A DNA stretch of 5,138 nucleotides from assembly GCA_946481425.1 (NCBI GenBank), contig CAMLNT010000168.1, positions 1 through 5,138 of the forward strand, read 5' to 3'. The position numbers and the translations under genes are program-made. The notes under the pieces were generated by a model. The model did not search any database and was not told the DNA's origin. It was given only the letters and a program-made list of their open reading frames with translations. This document shows positions 1-4,380 of this stretch, piece by piece (positions within the stretch are counted from its first letter, which is position 1; each line of letters opens with the position of its first letter). The stretch is from an uncultured Brevundimonas sp. GTDB taxonomy: Bacteria > Pseudomonadota > Alphaproteobacteria > Caulobacterales > Caulobacteraceae.

Positions 1-405
1 CATGCCGGCGAGGAAGCCGGTCGCATAGCCGGACCAGCCGACCGCGACGGCGGAGACGACGAGGCTGTATTCGAGGATGAGGGACCAGCCCACGAACCAG
101 GCGAACAGCTCGCCCAGGACCGCATAGCTGTAGGTATAGGCGCTGCCTGCGGCGGGCATCATGGTGGCCAACTCGGCATACGCGAGGGCGGCGCAGGCGC
201 AGACAAGGCCCGCCAGCCCGAAGGAAATCAGGACCGCCGGGCCAGCGAGACCGGCGCCCACGCCGATCAGGGTCAGGATGCCGGTGCCGATGATCGCGCC
301 GACGCCCAGCGCGATCAGGTGCGGCCAGGACAGGGTCGGCGTCATGCGTTGCCCGTCGGGATCGCCCAAGGCGTCGATCGAGCGGCGGCGGTTCCAGAAA
401 GCCAT
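1..405 (-). CDS. APC-family cationic amino acid permease, N-terminal part (runs off left edge)
   Basis: This is a cytoplasmic-membrane amino acid/proton (or cation) permease of the APC superfamily, most like the cationic amino acid transporter (CAT/YfnA) group. 135 codons are present, from the ATG at 405-403; the rest lies beyond position 1, so about a quarter to a third of the usual 450-500 residue protein is seen. After a short basic N-terminus (FWNRRRS), TM1 spans about residues 28-50 and holds the family hallmark GAIIGTGI (36-43), the unwound substrate-binding helix. TM2 is about 56-79, followed by the loop AELATMMPAAGSAYTYSY (77-94), very typical of this group. TM3 is about 98-120, with GWSLILEY. 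A strong Shine-Dalgarno, GAGGGG (420-415), lies 9 nt before the ATG and fixes the start. The gene is transcribed away from tRNA-Lys and appears unrelated to the sigma-factor locus. The substrate cannot be told from this fragment. Confidence 0.93.
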   Translation of the reverse strand, partial: MAFWNRRRSIDALGDPDGQRMTPTLSWPHLIALGVGAIIGTGILTLIGVGAGLAGPAVLISFGLAGLVCACAALAYAELATMMPAAGSAYTYSYAVLGELFAWFVGWSLILEYSLVVSAVAVGWSGYATGFLAGM

Positions 406-605
406 GACTGAGGTCCCCTCGCGCGGCCTCCCCGCCGCCGATTCCCGCAGACCCTAGCGTCCGGCGGCGGCTGTGCAAGGCGCCGGACCGATTCCCCTTG
501 CGCGCGAGGCCTTTCGCCTCTATGTCCCCGCCTCCGCCGATGTCCCGTTCCGGAACGCGCGCGGTTGGCACGGGTCTTGTAGGATCCGTCCCAGGACGAT
601 GGTCC
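406..605. other. Intergenic region between permease and tRNA-Lys
   Basis: This 200-bp non-coding stretch must hold the permease promoter (leftward) and the tRNA-Lys promoter (rightward). I see two GATTC sites (GANTC, CcrM type) at 440-444 and 490-494. There is a weak 5-bp hairpin, GAGGC/GCCTC, at 506-520, and a perfect 12-bp palindrome at 546-557. TTGGCA (565-570) and TAGGAT (580-585) resemble promoter hexamers but are only 9 bp apart, so I do not call a promoter. A long open frame over this stretch is an antisense shadow of the permease. Confidence 0.6.
546..557. repeat. Perfect 12-bp palindrome CGTTCCGGAACG
   Basis: The 12 bases read identically on both strands. The site lies about 140 bp upstream of the permease start and 50 bp upstream of tRNA-Lys, where an operator for either could sit. 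It contains GGAAC, a common ECF -35 core, on both strands, but no CGTT-type -10 follows at ECF spacing in either direction. No function is assigned. Confidence 0.35.
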
Positions 606-681
<76 letters not shown>

Positions 682-689
682 ATCGTTCC

Positions 690-705
690 CGGGGCTGAAG
701 CCCCG
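690..705. terminator. Short GC hairpin between tRNA-Lys and the anti-sigma gene
   Basis: CGGGGC (690-695) pairs with GCCCCG (700-705) around a TGAA loop. It begins 9 nt after the tRNA CCA end and lies about 48 nt past the stop of the converging anti-sigma gene, so it could end transcripts from both sides. No proper T-run follows on the plus strand (GTCTTCC), so intrinsic termination would be weak. Confidence 0.5.
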
Positions 706-752
706 TCTTCCAGACAATCAAGCGATGTCGCCTGGCGGCCACAGCCGTCAGA

Positions 753-1487
753 TCAGCGCCAGCCCGCATCGCGGGCCGCCGTCTCGCCGTCCGCGTCGAC
801 GGGGTCAACCGCGAGGGTCTGGTCGACGGCGGCGAGCACGGCTTCGGGCAGGGCCGACGATGCGGTCCGCAACTCGCCGGTCGCGGCCTCGGCCCGCGCA
901 AGGGTCTCAAGCCGCCAACGGTCGTCCTCGCGGCAGGCGAGTCCCGCAAAGCCCTGGTCCGATGCCGTGAAGGTGCGGCACCAGGCGCCGTCCCGGTCCT
1001 GATAGGTCAGGCCGATGGCGTAGCCCCGGGCGTCAGGGCCCTCGGCCGCGAGGCGGCTGTCGAGCACCCGGACGAGAGCGGCGTCATCCAGGCGGCCCGA
1101 AGGGTCGATCAGGGCGGCGGACGGCTGCAGCACCACGGCGAGCACGCACGCCGCTGCCGCCGCCATGGCGGCGCCGGCGCCCCAACCCAGAAGGAATCCG
1201 CGGGCACGCATGAAACCCGGCAAGCCAAACCTGACGTCACTCGTGGCCGCACGGGCCGGCGCAACGGGCGAGGGAGCTGCAGCGATCAGGGCCGCCAGGG
1301 CGTCGTCTGCGGCATCGGCGGCGGCCGGGAAAGCGCGACGCGCCTCGTCGCGGCTGGCGCGCATCAGGCGCAGGCGCTCGGCCAGCCGGGGGTCGGTCTC
1401 GGCGGCGCGGTCGATTTCGCGGCACTGCGCCTCGGACAACTCGCCGTCTGCGCGGCGCATCAGGACTTCATCGGAGAAACGGGTCAT
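753..1487 (-). CDS. Membrane anti-sigma factor, partner of the adjacent ECF sigma
   Basis: This 244-residue protein is predicted to hold the neighbouring ECF sigma inactive at the inner membrane. The N-terminal cytoplasmic part (1-60, FSDEVLMRRADGELSEAQ...DPRLAERLRLMR) has the look of an anti-sigma domain: an acidic 'L-x-AY/R-DGEL' opening helix and a second helix 'ID-AAETDPRLAERL'. There is no H-x3-C-x2-C zinc motif; only C22 lies in this part. An Ala/Pro linker (60-85) leads to one transmembrane helix at about 97-120 (FLLGWGAGAAMAAAAACVLAVVL). The periplasmic part (121-244) contains AWCRTF and GLACRED with cysteines C170 and C185, which could form a disulfide, and ends in an acidic-Ala stretch closing in GW-R. 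The ATG (1487-1485) overlaps the sigma stop as ATGA. GGGAG (1499-1495) lies 7 nt upstream inside sigma, implying coupled, balanced translation. Transcription should start at the sigma promoter. Identity as anti-sigma rests on position, topology and N-terminal style, not on a strongly conserved motif. Confidence 0.85.
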   Translation of the reverse strand: MTRFSDEVLMRRADGELSEAQCREIDRAAETDPRLAERLRLMRASRDEARRAFPAAADAADDALAALIAAAPSPVAPARAATSDVRFGLPGFMRARGFLLGWGAGAAMAAAAACVLAVVLQPSAALIDPSGRLDDAALVRVLDSRLAAEGPDARGYAIGLTYQDRDGAWCRTFTASDQGFAGLACREDDRWRLETLARAEAATGELRTASSALPEAVLAAVDQTLAVDPVDADGETAARDAGWR

Positions 1488-1987
1488 GAACCCACTCCCT
1501 GTTCGGAGAGGCGACTGATGAGGGCCTGACGGCCACGCACCAGCCGGCTGGTGAGAGTTCCGGCCGGGACGCCGAGAATTCCGGCAGCGTCGGCGTAGGA
1601 AAAACCTTCGATGAGGACGAGGGCGACCGCCTCCCGTTGGTCGGCCGGCAGATCGAGGATCGCCTGACGCGTTGCCATGGCATCCACGCGTAGAGTCTCG
1701 TCGGCCTGGCCGGGATCGGCCTGGTGCGCAGAGGCGTCATCGTCGGACGACACGACCTGCGCCCAACGCGCCTGCGACCGTCCCTTGTCGATGGCGATCC
1801 GCTTCATGAGGGTGAAGACCCAGCTGTCGAGTCTGCTCCCGGGTCGGAAGGTTTCGCGGCGGGAGAGGGCCCGTTCAACCGTTTCCTGGACCAGATCCTG
1901 CGCCTCCGCATCCGCGGGCCGGAGGAGCTTTGAAAATCGACGCATTCGCGGAAGAAGCGCCACAAGTCCCGTCTGAAATTCGTCCAA
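1484..1987 (-). CDS. ECF-type RNA polymerase sigma factor
   Basis: A 167-residue sigma-70-family factor of the extracytoplasmic function class, with only regions 2 and 4. Region 2 spans about residues 8-70: ALLPRMRRFSKLL, then the core-binding DLVQETVERAL (31-41), then the -10-recognition stretch FRPGSRLDSWVFTLMKRIAIDKGR (47-70). A polar linker (71-104) precedes region 4 (about 105-162). There LPADQREAVALVLIEGFSYADAAGILGVPAGTLTSRLVRGRQAL carries the helix-turn-helix that reads the -35 element. Length is normal for the class. The only start in frame after the upstream TGA that keeps region 2 whole is TTG (1987-1985), with a weak GAGA Shine-Dalgarno 9 nt before it; a GTG at codon 9 would cut into region 2. 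The gene heads a two-gene operon with the anti-sigma (4-bp overlap) and is preceded by a copy of GGATGRAA-N12-KTCGTT, so autoregulation is likely. I cannot assign the ECF subgroup by eye. Confidence 0.95.
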   Translation of the reverse strand: MDEFQTGLVALLPRMRRFSKLLRPADAEAQDLVQETVERALSRRETFRPGSRLDSWVFTLMKRIAIDKGRSQARWAQVVSSDDDASAHQADPGQADETLRVDAMATRQAILDLPADQREAVALVLIEGFSYADAAGILGVPAGTLTSRLVRGRQALISRLSEQGVGS

Positions 1988-2006
1988 GTGCGTTTCTCGG
2001 TCATAT

Positions 2007-2032
2007 GGATGGAACGACGGGTGCGGTTCGTT
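2007..2032 (+). promoter_or_regulatory. Putative ECF promoter of the S8 protease gene
   Basis: GGATGGAA (2007-2014), N12, TTCGTT (2027-2032). The spacing and both boxes match the copies before the sigma gene and before the secreted-protein gene. Transcription would begin near 2039-2041, giving a leader of about 55 nt before the GTG at 2094. The -35/-10 assignment is inferred from recurrence and from the GGAAC...CGTT style of many alphaproteobacterial ECF promoters. Confidence 0.65.
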
Positions 2033-2038
2033 TCATCC
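2013..2038 (-). promoter_or_regulatory. Putative autoregulated ECF promoter of the sigma/anti-sigma operon
   Basis: Reading leftward: GGATGAAA (2038-2031), N12, GTCGTT (2018-2013). Transcription would begin around 2006-2004, only about 18 nt before the TTG start of sigma. The site overlaps the protease promoter almost base for base on the other strand, so the two promoters should compete for holoenzyme. Confidence 0.7.
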
Positions 2039-2080
2039 ATGAGGCCCGTTCGACCTCGACAGTGCCGGTACAGGATTATT

Positions 2081-2085
2081 GGGAG
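2081..2085 (+). promoter_or_regulatory. Shine-Dalgarno that fixes the protease start (GTG at 2094)
   Basis: GGGAG lies 8 nt before the GTG at 2094-2096. The frame opens earlier with a TTG at 2079, but that codon directly abuts GGGAG and has no ribosome site of its own. Starting at the GTG also gives a clean signal peptide (MDAKRKPVW...). Confidence 0.75.
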
Positions 2086-2093
2086 ACGCGCAC

Positions 2094-3410
2094 GTGGACG
2101 CGAAGCGAAAGCCGGTCTGGATGGCGGGTGTGGCCCTGGCGGGCGTTGTCGTCCTCGGTATGGCAAGCGAGGCGCGGGCCCAGATCGGCGGGGTTCCGTC
2201 CGTAGGTCCCAGCCTGCCCGGCGTGCCTCTGCCGTCCGGATCGTTCGGGCGTGACCTTGACCGGTTACCGCGGGCGCTGACGGACGAGGTCCTCGCCGCG
2301 CCCGACCGCGTGGGAGACCTGATCCGGCGGTCCGACGGCGTGCTCCAGGCCGATCCGCAAGGCTGGCCGGTCGTGAGCGCCGAAATCGTGGTGATCGACC
2401 TAGATTCAGAGAGCCGCGCCTGGGCGGAGGCCGCAGGCTATACCGTGCTTCGCGAGGAGCGCTTCGATGCGCTCGATCTCACCACGACGGTGCTGGCGCC
2501 GCCGAGGCGAACGCGTCTGGACCGGGCTGTGGATCGGCTGCGGTCTCAGTTTCCCGAACTGACGATCGAGTACAACCACGTGCACAGCCCGGCGGGCGGC
2601 GAGAGCGAGGTGTCCGCCGGCACAACGGCCGTCATGCAGGAAGGGGGCGCCGGTGCGCGGCTGGGCCTCATCGATACGGGGGTCGACGCCGGCCATCCGG
2701 TGTTTGGAGGCGGTCGCGTGACGCAACGGGGTTTCGCGGGCGACCTGCGCCGCGGCGCGCACGGCACGGCCGTCGCATCGCTGATGGTGGGCCGCTCGGG
2801 CGCCTTCTCGGGCGGCTGGCCGGGCGCGGAACTCCTCGTCGCTGACATCTATGGCGGCCGCGCCGACGGTGGCTCTTCCACGGCATTCGTCCAGGCGCTC
2901 GACTGGTTGGCCGGACAGGGGGCGACCGTCGTCAACGTCAGCCTGGTCGGGCCGCGTAACAGCGTGGTCGAGCGGGCCGTGGAACGGGCGCAGGCGCGCG
3001 GTGTGGTGCTGGTCGCCGCCGTCGGCAACGACGGCCCGGCGGCCGCGCCTCTCTACCCTGCCGCCTACCCCGGGGTCGTGGGCGTATCTGCTGTTTCCGG
3101 ACGAAACCGGATCCTGCCCGAGGCCGGTCGAGGGACGCAGGTGGATGTTACGGGACCGGGAGCGGACATGGCCGCGGCGTCGCCCGGGGGCGGCTATACA
3201 GCGGTACGCGGGACGTCCTTCGCTTCTCCGATCGTGGCCGCCCTGATCGCGCGCCGAGGTGGAGGCCGGGCAGGGCTGGCGGCCGTGATGCGCCAGGCCC
3301 GCGATCTCGGCGAAGCCGGCTCGGATCGCACCTACGGAGCTGGACTCGTCGGCGCAGACCTGCGGGTCGCCCCTTCCTCAGTCGATGCGCGGGGACGGCT
3401 ATCGCCGTGA
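2094..3410 (+). CDS. Secreted S8 family (subtilisin-like) serine protease
   Basis: A 438-residue exported endopeptidase. A Sec signal peptide (KRK, hydrophobic 8-23, then SEARA|Q) is cut after about residue 29. A Gly/Pro-rich spacer (31-50) precedes a propeptide-like domain (about 55-165), with hydrophobic strands (VVSAEIVVIDL, DLTTTVLAPP) and a helix (RLDRAVDRLRSQFP) that would suit an I9-like inhibitor/chaperone fold; that fold is inference. The catalytic domain (about 188-422) has the complete S8 triad: D194 in LGLIDTGVD, H223 in GAHGTAVAS and S375 in RGTSFASPIVAA, plus oxyanion N312 in VGNDGP. It is compact beside the roughly 275 residues of subtilisin, and A replaces the usual second H of HGTH. 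No C-terminal anchor or autotransporter barrel follows, so it should act in the periplasm or outside the cell. It diverges from the ECF sigma operon across 106 bp and shares its promoter region, which suggests a sigma target or a modifier of the signalling pathway. Family confidence is high; the substrate is unknown. Confidence 0.94.
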   Translation: MDAKRKPVWMAGVALAGVVVLGMASEARAQIGGVPSVGPSLPGVPLPSGSFGRDLDRLPRALTDEVLAAPDRVGDLIRRSDGVLQADPQGWPVVSAEIVVIDLDSESRAWAEAAGYTVLREERFDALDLTTTVLAPPRRTRLDRAVDRLRSQFPELTIEYNHVHSPAGGESEVSAGTTAVMQEGGAGARLGLIDTGVDAGHPVFGGGRVTQRGFAGDLRRGAHGTAVASLMVGRSGAFSGGWPGAELLVADIYGGRADGGSSTAFVQALDWLAGQGATVVNVSLVGPRNSVVERAVERAQARGVVLVAAVGNDGPAAAPLYPAAYPGVVGVSAVSGRNRILPEAGRGTQVDVTGPGADMAAASPGGGYTAVRGTSFASPIVAALIARRGGGRAGLAAVMRQARDLGEAGSDRTYGAGLVGADLRVAPSSVDARGRLSP

Positions 3411-3424
3411 TGTCGCTCTCGGCG

Positions 3425-3450
3425 GGATGAAATCCAGGCCGCCGGTCGTT
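3425..3450 (+). promoter_or_regulatory. Putative ECF promoter of the secreted-protein gene
   Basis: GGATGAAA (3425-3432), N12, GTCGTT (3445-3450), identical in both boxes and in spacing to the sigma-operon promoter, while the 12-base spacers differ. It lies in the 87-bp gap after the protease gene; transcription would start near 3457-3459, about 40 nt before the ATG at 3498. The gene may therefore be expressed both by read-through from the protease and from its own promoter. Confidence 0.75.
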
Positions 3451-3497
3451 TGCTGAATGAGGGCCCGGTTCCTCAAGCAATGATCGGAGATCAGACC

Positions 3498-4091
3498 ATG
3501 AAAAAGACCCTGATGATGACCGGCTTCGTTTCGGTGCTGGCGCTGGCCGGCGCGGCCGAGGCCCAGGTGCTCGGCGGGCGCATCGGCGGCAATGTCGGCG
3601 GCGGCGTGTCCATCTCGCGCGGTGACCTGGGCGTGCGTGATACGGTCGGCGCCACCCGTGACTTCGCCCGCGACACCATCGGACGCGGACGCGACGCGGC
3701 CCGTGGAGCCAGCCGCGTCGAGGGCGGAGGCGATCTTGAGGTGTCGACGTCCGGAGGCGCGGCGATCGACCGCAACGGCGCCTCGGCCGACTTCTCCGGC
3801 GCCTATGGGGCTACCCTCAATGCCCGCAACGGCGCGGACCTCGGCCGCGTAGTCGGGTTCGGGCGGTCGACGGTGACAGGCGCGACTTTCCTGCTGGTCG
3901 AGAGCGCCAACCGTTCTATCCGCGCCGTGGAATCCACTGAGGTGGCGTTCGGGGCCAACGGCGAACTGGACAGCGACTTGACCGCCTACGCCTTCAATCG
4001 TCGTCCGGAGCAGGATGCGACGGCTTCGGGCCGTCTGTCCGGCGAAGGTCGTCGCGATCCGTCCAACACCGACGCGGACTCCATGAACTGA
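3498..4091 (+). CDS. Secreted hypothetical protein co-regulated with the protease
   Basis: I do not recognise a family for this 197-residue protein. A classical Sec signal peptide (MKKTLMMTGFVSVLALAGAAEA|Q) implies export to the periplasm or beyond. The mature part opens with a Gly-rich segment (VLGGRIGGNVGGG, 24-36). A likely helix (44-72) follows, in which the pairs R47-D48, R54-D55, R58-D59 and R65-D66 recur at steps of 7, 4 and 7, placing an Arg/Asp stripe on one face. Residues 80-165 alternate small polar and hydrophobic residues as in beta strands, with two similar segments (AAIDRNGASADFSGAYG and ATLNARNGADLGRVVGFG). The tail (168-197) is hydrophilic and probably disordered. There are no cysteines and no membrane segment after the signal. 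The ATG has GGAG (3486-3489) 8 nt upstream; an earlier in-frame TTG at 3450 is inside the promoter and is rejected. It lies directly after the S8 protease and carries the same promoter motif, so a role as substrate, inhibitor or surface partner is plausible but unproven. Confidence 0.85.
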   Translation: MKKTLMMTGFVSVLALAGAAEAQVLGGRIGGNVGGGVSISRGDLGVRDTVGATRDFARDTIGRGRDAARGASRVEGGGDLEVSTSGGAAIDRNGASADFSGAYGATLNARNGADLGRVVGFGRSTVTGATFLLVESANRSIRAVESTEVAFGANGELDSDLTAYAFNRRPEQDATASGRLSGEGRRDPSNTDADSMN

Positions 4092-4099
4092 TGGCGAAG

Positions 4100-4162
4100 C
4101 TGCCTGCGCGGCGGGCCCGGTTGAGGACCGGGGACCATCCGCCGGTCCCTTCGCGCAGGCAG
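4100..4162. terminator. Large nested hairpin downstream of the secreted-protein gene
   Basis: CTGCCTGCGCG (4100-4110) pairs perfectly with CGCGCAGGCAG (4152-4162). Inside it GGACCGG (4125-4131) pairs with CCGGTCC (4142-4148), with an alternative GGGACC/GGTCCC pairing. It starts 9 nt after the stop codon at 4091, the normal place for a terminator or 3'-end stabiliser. No T-tract follows on either strand, so it may act as an RNA-stability element or with Rho. Confidence 0.6.
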
Positions 4163-4209
4163 GGCCCCAGGCCGCACGCCGCGATCCGTTAAGCGGCTCG
4201 ACCGGGCAG

Positions 4210-4245
4210 CCGGAACACGCCCGGAACGAATCACGTCCGAATCAC
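4210..4245. repeat. 11-bp-phased tandem repeats with two GANTC sites
   Basis: CCGGAAC occurs at 4210-4216 and 4221-4227, and CGAATCAC at 4227-4234 and 4238-4245; within each pair the copies start exactly 11 bp apart, about one helical turn. Both CGAATCAC copies contain GAATC, a GANTC methylation site of the CcrM type. This looks like a set of binding sites on one face of the DNA upstream of a rightward promoter. The binding protein is unknown. Confidence 0.5.
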
Positions 4246-4277
4246 TGACACCGCTGTCTTCCGGGTTTGTTCCATAC

Positions 4278-4292
4278 AAGATGCTGTATCTT
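4278..4292. repeat. Inverted repeat AAGAT-N5-ATCTT
   Basis: Arms AAGAT (4278-4282) and ATCTT (4288-4292) lie in the only AT-rich patch of this gap and run into the first TTAA of the neighbouring box. It could be an operator half-site pair. The arms are short, and chance occurrence in AT-rich DNA is possible. Confidence 0.3.
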
Positions 4293-4305
4293 AAGGCGGA
4301 TTAAC
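4291..4305 (+). promoter_or_regulatory. CtrA-like box TTAA-N6-TTAAC
   Basis: TTAA (4291-4294), six bases, then TTAAC (4301-4305). The Caulobacterales cell-cycle regulator CtrA recognises TTAA-N7-TTAA and the half-site TTAACCAT; here the gap is one base short and the right half reads TTAACCAC. The same bases TTAACCACA (4301-4309) differ at one position from the DnaA box TTATCCACA, so that reading is also open. The next possible start to the right is at 4381. Confidence 0.4.
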
Positions 4306-4380
4306 CACAATTGCTGACCGGGCAACTTCGTGGAAACCTTCATTTCTCATACTGGCGTTTCATGGGCTTGGGAGGGCGCC

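Larger units (their letters stand above)
2005..2040. repeat. Inverted repeat in the sigma/protease divergent region
   Basis: The left arm ATGGATGGAACGA (2005-2017) and right arm TCGTTTCATCCAT (2028-2040) are complementary at 12 of 13 positions, around a 10-nt centre; the single mismatch (G2012 against T2033) is a G-U pair in RNA. Each arm contains the -35 of one divergent promoter and the -10 of the other, so the symmetry follows from two face-to-face sigma promoters sharing one site. It could also be an operator for another regulator. Confidence 0.8.

Noticed and set aside
552..576. Possible ECF promoter starting at GGAAC in the permease/tRNA gap
   Set aside because: No CGTT-like -10 occurs at 16-17 bp on either strand, and GGATG is absent.
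565..585. TTGGCA / TAGGAT as a housekeeping promoter for tRNA-Lys
   Set aside because: The 9-bp spacing is far too short for a sigma-70 promoter, and shorter than the 10-14 bp described for Caulobacter promoters.
1165..1518. Plus-strand ORF opposite the anti-sigma and sigma genes
   Set aside because: Composition (Ala/Arg/Ser-rich) and full overlap with two well-supported genes mark it as a GC-rich antisense shadow.
1804..2166. Minus-strand ORF of 120 codons opening with MPYRG and including ATG starts at 2040 and 2004
   Set aside because: It overlaps sigma in another frame, and its product is Arg/Pro/Ser-rich shadow sequence. Only the position of its internal ATG is noted as a possible translation effect.
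3148..3480. Minus-strand ORF opposite the protease C-terminus
   Set aside because: Low-complexity Arg/Pro product with no start signal, opposite conserved S8 motifs.
4013..4038. Partial copy of the promoter motif, GGATGCGA-N12-GTCTGT
   Set aside because: It lies inside the secreted-protein coding sequence and lacks the GAA and CGTT cores; treated as chance.
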